This document shows positions 15,853 to 23,124 of a stretch of 38,283 bases of DNA, piece by piece (the first letter of the stretch is position 1; each line of letters opens with the position of its first letter). Made by a program: the position numbers and the translations under genes. Source of the DNA: Roseibacillus sp. Lineage in GTDB: Bacteria; Verrucomicrobiota; Verrucomicrobiia; Verrucomicrobiales; Akkermansiaceae. The notes beneath the pieces are model-generated. The model was not told the origin of the DNA. It saw only the letters and a program-made list of their open reading frames with translations, and made no database searches. The stretch lies in the NCBI GenBank assembly GCA_022448985.1, contig JAKVCR010000183.1:1-38283 (forward strand), read 5' to 3'.

Positions 15853-15887
15853 TTCAACTTGAAACTTGGAGCCTGAAACCTGAGACT
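15853..15887 (+). repeat. Degenerate heptad array (consensus TGAAACT) before thrS
   Basis: Five consecutive 7-bp units are in register: TTCAACT, TGAAACT, TGGAGCC, TGAAACC, TGAGACT. The array ends 7 nt before the thrS ATG, directly abutting the Shine-Dalgarno-like AGAGGAA. A second array of the same consensus, orientation and placement precedes argH (33975-34009). Confidence 0.75.
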
Positions 15888-15894
15888 AGAGGAA

Positions 15895-17775
15895 ATGGCA
15901 GCCGACAAAGAGCGCAAGACTCTCGAAGAACGGAACCAGATGAGTGACCTGGAACGTCTCCGGCACTCCTGTGCCCATGTGATGGCGACCGCGATCGCAA
16001 GGCTATGGCCTGATGCCCAGTTCTCGGCCGGACCTCCGGTGGAAGGTGGGTTTTACTACGATGTTGACCTTGCGCACCGCATCTCGCCGGACGATTTCCC
16101 CGCCATCGAGGCTGAGATGAAGAAAGTGGTAAAGGAGAACCAGGTCTTTGAGCGGGAGGTGATCAGCCGCGAGCAGGCCATGGAAATGGCGCAGAGGGGG
16201 CGGTTGGCTGCCCTGGGCGAGCGTGATACGCCCTCCATCTTCAAGATCGACCTTTTGGAGGGCATTCCGGATAGCGAGGAGATCTCGATCTTCAAGAATG
16301 GTGACTTCTGGGACCTCTGTGCTGGTCCACATGTGGGGCGCACGGGAAACTGCAAGGCCTTCAAGTTGATGAGTGTGGCCAGCGCCTTCTACAAGGGTGA
16401 TGCCGATAACCCGCAGCTGCAACGGGTCTATGGGACCTGCTTCAAGAACAGGACTCTCCTGAATGAGCATCTGGAGCGTCTGGAGGAAGCGAAGAAGCGC
16501 GATCATCGACGTCTAGGCAGGGAACTTGGCCTCTTTCACTTTGATGAGATGGTTGGGCAGGGCCTTCCCCTGTGGAAGCCGAAGGGTTCCATCATCCGGC
16601 GCCAGCTGCAGGATTTCATTACGGCCGAACTCGATAAGCAGGGCTATTATCAGGTCTTCACACCGCACATCGGGAAACTTGAGCTCTACCGGACCAGCGG
16701 GCACTTCCCCTATTACGAGGAGAGTCAGTATCCGCCCTTTGCGGAGCGTGAGGCCCTCAAGAAGCTCTCCGATGACGACAGCAGTTGCGGGGACCTCATG
16801 AATGCACTGCGGAAAGGAGAAGTGGAGGGTTTCATGTTGAAACCCATGAACTGCCCACACCATATCCGCATCTTTGCGAGTGATCACCACAGTTACCGTG
16901 ATCTCCCAGTGCGTCTGGCTGAGTTCGGGACCGTTTACCGTTGGGAACAAAGCGGTGAACTTGGAGGCATTACCCGGACGCGTTCCTTCACGCAGGATGA
17001 CGCCCACCTCTTCTGCACCCCGGAGCAGCTCGGCGAAGAAGTCCAGGGTTGCCTGGGGCTGGTTAAGACGGTTTTCGGTGCCCTGGGAATGTCGGACTAC
17101 ACCGTGCGCCTCTCCCTGCGCGATCCGGATTCCTCCAAATACGTGGGGGATCCTGAAAATTGGGACAAGGCCGAAGAGGCTTTGCGGGATGCGGTCCAGA
17201 CCCTGGGTGTGGACTATGCCGAAGAACCCGGGGAGGCCGCATTCTATGGACCCAAGATCGACTTTGTGGTGAAGGATGTGATTGGACGCGAGTGGCAGCT
17301 CGGCACCGTGCAGGTGGACTACAACCTGCCAGAGCGATTCGACTTGAGTTACATTGGGGCGGATAACAAGCCGCACCGTCCGGTTATGATTCACCGTGCA
17401 CCCTTCGGATCGCTGGAGCGCTTTGTCGGGCTTCTCATTGAGCACTTTGAAGGGAAATTTCCGGTCTGGCTCGCACCCGAGCAGGTGCGCGTTCTCTCCA
17501 TTTCGGAGAAGCACAACCCCTACGCCGAGGAAGCAGCACGCATGCTTGCAGAAGACGGGGTGCGGGTGGCAAGCGATCTGGGAGGTGACAAGATAGGGGC
17601 CAAGATTCGCCTTGCGAGGCTGGATCGTGTGCCCTATATGCTCATTATTGGCGCACGTGAAGAAGAGTCGCAAAGCGTAAGTGTGCGCCATCGAGATCGC
17701 GATGATCTCGGGACCATGACTCTCAATGATTTTGTCAGCCAAGTATGCGAAGAGATTCGAAACCGTTCACTGTGA
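15895..17775 (+). CDS. thrS: Threonyl-tRNA synthetase lacking the TGS domain
   Basis: ThrRS charges tRNA-Thr and edits Ser-tRNA. The 626-residue product starts about 15 residues before the editing (N2) domain, with HSCAH near 25 and DLCAGPHV carrying the editing Cys and His. The class II catalytic core has zinc ligands in KPMNCPHH, TQDDAHLF and IHRAPFGSLERF, and a C-terminal anticodon domain follows (FPVWLAPEQVRVLSIS). The usual N-terminal TGS domain of about 60 residues is absent; the 123-nt gap upstream cannot encode it. Relative to E. coli there is a 20-25-residue insertion around 276-311, just before the zinc Cys. Start is ATG 15895, Shine-Dalgarno AGAGG at 15888-15892. thrS-infC is conserved synteny. 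Confidence 0.96.
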   Translation: MAADKERKTLEERNQMSDLERLRHSCAHVMATAIARLWPDAQFSAGPPVEGGFYYDVDLAHRISPDDFPAIEAEMKKVVKENQVFEREVISREQAMEMAQRGRLAALGERDTPSIFKIDLLEGIPDSEEISIFKNGDFWDLCAGPHVGRTGNCKAFKLMSVASAFYKGDADNPQLQRVYGTCFKNRTLLNEHLERLEEAKKRDHRRLGRELGLFHFDEMVGQGLPLWKPKGSIIRRQLQDFITAELDKQGYYQVFTPHIGKLELYRTSGHFPYYEESQYPPFAEREALKKLSDDDSSCGDLMNALRKGEVEGFMLKPMNCPHHIRIFASDHHSYRDLPVRLAEFGTVYRWEQSGELGGITRTRSFTQDDAHLFCTPEQLGEEVQGCLGLVKTVFGALGMSDYTVRLSLRDPDSSKYVGDPENWDKAEEALRDAVQTLGVDYAEEPGEAAFYGPKIDFVVKDVIGREWQLGTVQVDYNLPERFDLSYIGADNKPHRPVMIHRAPFGSLERFVGLLIEHFEGKFPVWLAPEQVRVLSISEKHNPYAEEAARMLAEDGVRVASDLGGDKIGAKIRLARLDRVPYMLIIGAREEESQSVSVRHRDRDDLGTMTLNDFVSQVCEEIRNRSL

Positions 17776-17895
17776 GCGGAGCTGAGCCGTGTTGCGCCCA
17801 ATGATGCAGCGACTTGATGACCTCAGCCTTGGCATGACGCCCGGAGCGCCTTTGCGCCTCCGTCCGCGGATGCATTCCGCACCCTCAACAACACT

Positions 17896-17909
17896 GGAGA
17901 GACGCTATC
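17896..17909 (+). promoter_or_regulatory. Shine-Dalgarno and AUC start codon of infC
   Basis: GGAGAG (17896-17901) is followed after 5 nt by an in-frame ATC (17907-17909). Fourteen codons later comes the first ATG (17949), which has no Shine-Dalgarno sequence. The intervening codons encode a basic leader (AKKKKKRFRPRRD) fitting the IF3 N-terminus. Rare AUU/AUC/AUA starts in infC are a known feature used for IF3 autoregulation. Two small inverted repeats (GGAGCGC/GCGCCTCC from 17843 and GCGGA/TCCGC ending at 17880) lie just upstream. Confidence 0.75.
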
Positions 17910-18584
17910 GCTAAGAAAAAGAAGAAGAGATTTCGTCCGCGCCGGGACATGACGCGGGTCAATGAACGGATCAGGGCCCCGCGGGTGCGGGTTGTATCCG
18001 GGAAAGGGGAACAACTTGGGGTCATGGACACCCGGGAGGCGGTCCAGAGAGCCAAAGCCATCGGCCTCGATCTGGTGGAAGTTGCTTCTAAGGCGGATCC
18101 CCCCGTATGCCGCGTGGTTGACTACGGAAAGTGGAAGTACGAACAGTCGAAGCTCAAGAAGACAAGTAAGAGCAAGTCGGTCACGCGCCTCAAGGAGATC
18201 AAGTTCCGGGTGCGGACCGAGCAGCATGATTACAATATCAAGCTGGGGAGAATCGAGGCCTTCCTTGAAGAAGGCCACAAGGTGCGAGCGCAGTTGCAGT
18301 TCCGTGGACGGGAAAATGCCCACCGGGAACTCGGTCTTGAAAAAATGGAGCGCATCAAGGGGGACCTTGAGACCATGGCCCACGTTGACCAGGAGCCCAA
18401 GCTGGTTGGACGAAACGTCGTGATGGTCCTCTCGCCACTACCGAATGAACAGCAGGTGCGTAAATTCAAGTTGAGTCATGGTGACCTGATCGAGGAAGAT
18501 GACTTCGAGGATGATGAGGAGCTCGACGATGAGGATGAAGGGGCTGAGGAAGCTGAGGAAGCTGAGGAAGAGAAGGCGGAATAG
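17907..18584 (+). CDS. infC: Translation initiation factor IF-3 (probable AUC start, acidic C-terminal tail)
   Basis: IF3 prevents premature subunit joining and proofreads the initiator codon-anticodon pair. From the ATC at 17907 the product is 225 residues, beginning with a Lys/Arg-rich leader. The IF3-N domain (VNERIRAPRVRVV, GEQLGVMDTREAVQRA and PPVCRVVDYGKWKYEQSK) and the IF3-C domain (KEIKFRVRTEQHDYNIKLGR to the GRNVVMVLSP region) are both complete. The last 30 or so residues are a nearly pure Glu/Asp/Ala tail, absent from standard 175-180-residue IF3. An ATG-only model (17949) would remove 14 basic residues and lacks a ribosome-binding site. It follows thrS by 131 nt; rpmI and rplT, usual partners, are missing. 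Confidence 0.95.
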   Translation: MAKKKKKRFRPRRDMTRVNERIRAPRVRVVSGKGEQLGVMDTREAVQRAKAIGLDLVEVASKADPPVCRVVDYGKWKYEQSKLKKTSKSKSVTRLKEIKFRVRTEQHDYNIKLGRIEAFLEEGHKVRAQLQFRGRENAHRELGLEKMERIKGDLETMAHVDQEPKLVGRNVVMVLSPLPNEQQVRKFKLSHGDLIEEDDFEDDEELDDEDEGAEEAEEAEEEKAE

Positions 18585-18610
18585 CGAGGGGCTTCTTTTC
18601 ATTCCAGCTC

Positions 18611-19345
18611 ATGCATTGCGGCTTGGTATTATTTGATATCGACGGCACCTTGATTGACACCGGTGGGGCCGGACTGGAGGCCATTCGCCTCGCGGCCCAC
18701 GATTTATATGGTGATCGGGCTGCCCTGCCGGAGCTGGATGTGCGTGGGGCGACCGATGCAGGCCTGGCACGGGACGTTCTGACGGCGTTCGGATCGAAGA
18801 TCAGTCCAGCCACGGTCGGAGAGTTGTATGAGGCTTACCTTGTCCGCCTACGCGAACAACTCGGGGCCAGCAGCTTGGAGGGAAAGATTCTGCCCGGAGT
18901 GTGCGAGCTTCTGGATGTTCTGGAAGAGGCGGGGGCCGTGCTTGGGCTGCTCACCGGAAACATCGAAGCAGGGGCGCAGCTCAAGTTGCAGCGATTCGGG
19001 TTGGACCATTACTTTGCCTTTGGAGCCTTTGGTCACGAGCACGTCGAGCGGGACAAGCTGGGGCCGGTGGCCGTGGCCCGTGCCACGGAAGTTCATCAAC
19101 GCACGTTTAGTCCTTCGGAGACGGTGGTCGTGGGGGATACCCCGCGCGACATTTCCTGCGGCCATGCCATTGGAGCCAGGACCATCGCGGTTGCCACCGG
19201 CAGTTTTTCGCTTGAACAACTGCGGTCCTGCGATCCCACCCTGGCAGTGCGGTCCCTTGAAGAGACTGGGGAGATTCTGGGCCGTATAAAGGGTTGGTCT
19301 GACAAGGAAATTGAACGCGGTGCCGATCATGGGCATACTGCCTGA
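18611..19345 (+). CDS. HAD-superfamily hydrolase, phosphoglycolate phosphatase-like
   Basis: The 244-residue product has all HAD motifs: motif I DIDGTLID (nucleophile Asp9, acid/base Asp11), motif II LLTGN, a motif III Lys (RDKLGPVAVA) and motif IV GDTPRD. A helical C1 cap lies between motifs I and II. This layout fits the Gph/PGPase-like subfamily (phosphatases of small phosphorylated metabolites), but the substrate cannot be read from sequence. ATG 18611 lies 26 nt after infC. The next gene begins 19 nt after its stop, so it is probably cotranscribed with infC. Confidence 0.88.
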   Translation: MHCGLVLFDIDGTLIDTGGAGLEAIRLAAHDLYGDRAALPELDVRGATDAGLARDVLTAFGSKISPATVGELYEAYLVRLREQLGASSLEGKILPGVCELLDVLEEAGAVLGLLTGNIEAGAQLKLQRFGLDHYFAFGAFGHEHVERDKLGPVAVARATEVHQRTFSPSETVVVGDTPRDISCGHAIGARTIAVATGSFSLEQLRSCDPTLAVRSLEETGEILGRIKGWSDKEIERGADHGHTA

Positions 19346-19364
19346 GGTATCCGGAGAGAGTCGA

Positions 19365-20060
19365 ATGTCGCAGCAGCTTTACAATTTGCTTTCGGGGGCG
19401 TGGCCCCTGGTGGCCGAAAGCCGTGCATTTGACGTGGTCGACCCAGAAGGAATGGATGAGCTCTGGTCGGTGGGTTGGCGCAACTTTGGGACAGATTTTT
19501 TTCGCGCGAGCCTTATGAGTGATGGGACGTATCTCAAGAGACAGATTGCCCTGCGGATCGAAGTGGCCCGGTTCATGAGATCAAGAAGCCAACGGCGCAC
19601 AATCCGGAAGAACGGAGATCTGGACCTCAGTTATGACAGTGCTGATCCGGGGGAGGGGGAAAGCCGTCTTTTCGATATCCACAAGATGCGCTTTGCGGGA
19701 AATGTGCCGGATTGCCTTGCGGACTTTCTGGGAAACCGCCCCAACGGGCACCCCTGCGAGTGTCTGCAACTGAGCGTTCGCCTGGAGGGGAAGCTGATTG
19801 CAGCCAGCTTCTTTGCTCTCGGGCGACAGACGTGCTCCAGTATCTATGCGGTGTTTGACCCGGAGTATTCGCGGCGTCGCCTGGGGGTGTTCACAATGCT
19901 GGCCGAACTTGAGTTCGCCCGGGAGCAGGGCTTCCAGTTTTATTACAGTGGTTATGCAACGGTGGAGCCGAGCTGCTACGATTACAAAAAGGAGTTCTCG
20001 GCATTGCAATACTATGACTGGGAAGGGTGCTGGCGACCAGTCGAGGAACTGGAAGGCTGA
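19365..20060 (+). CDS. ATE/Bpt-like aminoacyl-tRNA-protein transferase homologue lacking the N-terminal Cys cluster
   Basis: The 231-residue protein aligns by eye with bacterial Bpt and eukaryotic ATE1 enzymes, which attach Leu or Arg from tRNA to protein N-termini for N-degron degradation. Shared blocks are GWRNFGTDFFR (family GFRRSGxxxYRP), SRSQRRTIRKNGDL, LEGKLIAASFFALG, SIYAVFDPEYSRRRLGVF and the final YYSGYATVEPSCYDYKKEF. The conserved Cys residues normally found between the first two blocks, and at the N-terminus, are missing, so metal or heme binding and perhaps activity differ. I chose ATG 19365, behind GGAG at 19353-19356; upstream in-frame ATGs overlap the HAD gene. A diverged GNAT-fold acyltransferase is the alternative. 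Confidence 0.75.
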   Translation: MSQQLYNLLSGAWPLVAESRAFDVVDPEGMDELWSVGWRNFGTDFFRASLMSDGTYLKRQIALRIEVARFMRSRSQRRTIRKNGDLDLSYDSADPGEGESRLFDIHKMRFAGNVPDCLADFLGNRPNGHPCECLQLSVRLEGKLIAASFFALGRQTCSSIYAVFDPEYSRRRLGVFTMLAELEFAREQGFQFYYSGYATVEPSCYDYKKEFSALQYYDWEGCWRPVEELEG

Positions 20061-20131
20061 AGTTCCCAGGAGGTCCTGTGGTATCCTGCGAGTTGCATTT
20101 CTCGTGAGATTTTATACGATGCTTGTTACCC

Positions 20132-21772
20132 ATGAGCCCGATTGAGCGACGGACAATGTTGTGTGGTTCCGCCCTGGCGGGAGCTTCGTTCCTTCTTCCC
20201 CGGCGGGTGCATGGGGCACAGGATCCAAGGACGGTTAAGACGGTGTCGCTTTTTCATACCACCGACCTGCATGGACATATCCGCCCGACCCGGACCTACC
20301 GGGGAATTACAAACGTGGGAGGACTGGCCCGCTGCGCCTCGCAGATCCGGCAGTGGCGGAAGACCAATCCTCACTCCCTGCTACTTGATATAGGGGACGT
20401 TTATCAAGGAACGGCAGTGGGTTGGATCACCCGCGGCCGCCTCATGATCGATCTCTTCAACAAACTACGGTATGATGCCTGGGTTCTCGGGAATCACGAG
20501 TTTGATTGGGGACCGGAGGTTGTTCTCGATGCGGTGAGGCGTTCCACCATGCCGGTATTGACGGGAAATATCAGAATTGAGGGGAGACCGGCCGGCACCC
20601 TGGAGGACCCGTCCCACCCCCTGGCCCGGATCGTTCCCCACGTGGTGAAGACGGTAGCGGGATTCCGGATCGGCTTGATTGGGCTGACCACACCGGGGCT
20701 GCCATACTGGTTGCGTCCGGAGTTACTTGACGGTTTCGAGGCTACCGATCCCGTAAAGGTCCTGCGGACGAGCCTGAAGTATCTGCGGGAGGAGGCCAAG
20801 GCGGACGCGGTAGTGGTATGCGGACATATGGGGCTAGGGGAGACCGATGACTTTGCTAATCGAGTGCAGGCCCTGCTTGAGGAGGAAGACGGGCCGGACG
20901 TCTATCTCGCGGGACATACGCACAGGGACCAGGCCAGCAGATTTGTAAATGGAACACTGTATACTCAGGCAGACTACTTCGGGATCCACTGTGGGCGGGT
21001 GGACCTCACGTTTGATACTGAGAGTCGCAGGATCGTGGAGAAGCGGGCCTACACCATGCTGATGGATGAACGTATTCCCGAGGATCCACTCGTGCTGGAG
21101 GTTGCGGGCAAGGACCTGGACGACGCCGGGGGCTACCTTTCGGGCGAAATGGGAGAGCTGGCGGTGGAACTGACTGCCCGGCGCCCGGCTCCGGGAATGC
21201 CAAGTCCGTTGCAGGCCCTGATTTCCTCCGCTGTGTTGCATGCGGCCGCCAAACAGGAACTTGATCCGGATGGCGTTTTCCATGGGACCTTCGGGAGTGG
21301 CACCCTCCCGGCAGGAAAGAAGACAATCGCGGAGGCCTGGACGGTTCTACCCTACGACAACCGGCTGGTTGTCCTTTACCTCACCCGGGAGGAACTGGTG
21401 GGTGTGCTCAATGAGTCCCTGCAGGGAGGGACGGATCGTGCCCTCTTCGGGTTCGAGGTGCAGGTGGCGGGGGCTGAAGCGGCCAAGGGCGAAACAAGGA
21501 GGGGTCGCTTTGTGCGCAGCCTGCGCAGCCTGCGTAATCCCGGTCCCCGCCCGGCTGGACACCGCTACTGTATCGTCTTCAATTCCTATGACGTGCAATC
21601 AGGGGGCAAGCGGCTCATGCGCCTGCGGGCCCTCGCCCAGAGGCCCGAGTGCAAGGCCAGCCTCCTTCCGCCGAGTAGCCGACAGGCCCTGATTGATTTC
21701 TTCGCGGACGAGGGAACGATCACCGCCAGTCACCTGGAGCCGGCCCCGGCTCAACCTGCTGCGGACAAGTAG
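20132..21772 (+). CDS. Exported 5'-nucleotidase-family metallophosphoesterase
   Basis: The 546-residue protein starts with a twin-arginine-like signal (ERRTMLCGSALAGASFLLP, then an AxA-type VHGAQ cleavage site), indicating export. The metallophosphatase domain has TTDLHGHI, GDVYQG, GNHEFDWG, CGHMG and AGHTH, together the dinuclear metal site. The C-terminal 5'-nucleotidase substrate domain follows (VLPYDNRLVVLYLTREELVG). UshA-like enzymes hydrolyse nucleotides and UDP-sugars in the periplasm, so phosphate and nucleoside scavenging is likely. ATG 20132 is preferred over TTG 20123 because it directly precedes the signal peptide. It is 71 nt downstream of the ATE-like gene and convergent with aroG. 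Confidence 0.9.
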   Translation: MSPIERRTMLCGSALAGASFLLPRRVHGAQDPRTVKTVSLFHTTDLHGHIRPTRTYRGITNVGGLARCASQIRQWRKTNPHSLLLDIGDVYQGTAVGWITRGRLMIDLFNKLRYDAWVLGNHEFDWGPEVVLDAVRRSTMPVLTGNIRIEGRPAGTLEDPSHPLARIVPHVVKTVAGFRIGLIGLTTPGLPYWLRPELLDGFEATDPVKVLRTSLKYLREEAKADAVVVCGHMGLGETDDFANRVQALLEEEDGPDVYLAGHTHRDQASRFVNGTLYTQADYFGIHCGRVDLTFDTESRRIVEKRAYTMLMDERIPEDPLVLEVAGKDLDDAGGYLSGEMGELAVELTARRPAPGMPSPLQALISSAVLHAAAKQELDPDGVFHGTFGSGTLPAGKKTIAEAWTVLPYDNRLVVLYLTREELVGVLNESLQGGTDRALFGFEVQVAGAEAAKGETRRGRFVRSLRSLRNPGPRPAGHRYCIVFNSYDVQSGGKRLMRLRALAQRPECKASLLPPSSRQALIDFFADEGTITASHLEPAPAQPAADK

Positions 21773-21798
21773 GGCCCGCTCCTTACTGCCCCGGTTGA

Positions 21799-22848
21799 TC
21801 AGAATGTGCTGGCCGCGTTCCGCAGGAGACTCTCCGTGGTCTCCCAGTCGATGCACTTGTCTGTAATGGACTGACCGTAGGTGAGGTCGGAAAGGGGTTG
21901 GGGGAATTTCTGGTTTCCTGCCATGAGGTTGCTTTCCAGCATAGCGCCCACGATTCCGTCATTACCTGCAGCCCGCTGGCGGACAATTTCCTCGAATACG
22001 GCGGGCATCTTCTCGTGGTTCTTTCCGCAGTTGGCATGGGAAGCATCAATCATCACGGAGGCAGGAAATCCTGCTTCCCCGATCTGGCGGAGAGCAGCCT
22101 GGACACTCGCTTCGTCGTAGTTGGGCCCGTTCTCGCCGCCCCTCAGGATGACATGGCAGTCGGGATTGCCGGAAGTCGAGACCGCGGAGGCAACCCCCTG
22201 TTCCGAAACCCCGAGGAAAGTCTGTGGTTTCGTGGCTGCCCCAATCGCGTTGATGGCGGCCTTAAGATCACCACTAATGGTGTTTTTGAAACCGATCGGC
22301 ATGGAGAGACCGGAAGCCATCTGCCGGTGGGTCTGACTTTCACTGGTCCTGGCTCCGATGGCGGACCAGCTGATGAAGTCGGCGATATACTGAGGAGTAA
22401 TGGGATCGAGCAACTCGGTTGCAGTGGGAATATCCAGCCCGATGACCTGCTGGAGGAACTCGCGGGCCACCATCAGGCCGTGTGGGATATTATCGGTGCC
22501 ATCCAGTTCGGGATCCATGATGAGACCCTTCCATCCCACGGTCGTGCGAGGCTTCTCAAAGTAGACCCGCATGACGAGGTAGATCTTGTCCTGCAACTCG
22601 GAAGCCAGTGCCTTGAAGCGTTTCGCATACTCCAGGCCAGCCTTGGTGTCGTGGATTGAACAGGGCCCTGCGATGACCAGGAAGCGCTTGTCCCGGCCGC
22701 TCAGGATCGCCCGGATTGTTTCGCGGCTCTGCGCTACGAAGGCCGCCTCCGTGACATCGCGTTTGATTTCGGAGAGGACGAAGGCTGGTGCCGGTAGTGG
22801 CACGTTCCGGACGACGTGGAGATCAGCGACTTGCGGGGTGGTGTTCAT
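21799..22848 (-). CDS. 3-deoxy-7-phosphoheptulonate (DAHP) synthase, class I (AroG/F/H type)
   Basis: This enzyme catalyses the first step of the shikimate pathway, joining PEP and erythrose 4-phosphate. The 349-residue product has the class I-alpha motifs: VIAGPCSIHD, RVYFEKPRTTVGWKGL, GARTSESQTHRQMASGLS, PIGFKNTISG, ILRGGENGPNYD and DASHANCGKN (metal His/Cys region). The N-terminal segment that mediates feedback control in E. coli paralogues is present (SEIKRDVTEA), but the effector amino acid cannot be assigned, so no aroF/G/H letter is given. ATG 22848. It is monocistronic, convergent with the phosphoesterase gene and divergent from the M42 peptidase gene. Confidence 0.95.
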   Translation of the reverse strand: MNTTPQVADLHVVRNVPLPAPAFVLSEIKRDVTEAAFVAQSRETIRAILSGRDKRFLVIAGPCSIHDTKAGLEYAKRFKALASELQDKIYLVMRVYFEKPRTTVGWKGLIMDPELDGTDNIPHGLMVAREFLQQVIGLDIPTATELLDPITPQYIADFISWSAIGARTSESQTHRQMASGLSMPIGFKNTISGDLKAAINAIGAATKPQTFLGVSEQGVASAVSTSGNPDCHVILRGGENGPNYDEASVQAALRQIGEAGFPASVMIDASHANCGKNHEKMPAVFEEIVRQRAAGNDGIVGAMLESNLMAGNQKFPQPLSDLTYGQSITDKCIDWETTESLLRNAASTF

Positions 22849-23124
22849 GGAGTGTGGACCGAGTTGAGATAGTGGATCGCGGCTGGATGGAAATCAGAAA
22901 GCGAGGAGAAGGGAGCTTTTTCATGGAATCTTTCCGGAGGCCAGAGATATCGGACCTTTTGGATTGGCCTTGCCGGGGTCGCTATTTCCCGGGATCGCAG
23001 GAGAGACACAAGGAACATGGGAAAGTCCGGGAGCGAGTCGAAGAGGAGATGGGGTCACCAAGGTCTGGCCGGGATGGAATCACTTTTCCCTTCCGTGCCC
23101 GGGGAGGCCTTCTAGTCTCCGCCC
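22849..23124. other. Divergent intergenic region, DAHP synthase / M42 peptidase
   Basis: This 276-bp gap should contain promoters for both divergent genes. I see no gene, no convincing -35/-10 pair and no leader-peptide run of aromatic codons that would suggest attenuation of the DAHP synthase gene. Confidence 0.5.

Noticed and set aside
15842..15870. TTGACA at 15842-15847 as a thrS promoter
   Set aside because: A perfect -35, but the position 17 nt on (CTTGGA) and its neighbours do not resemble a -10; the region is occupied by the heptad array.
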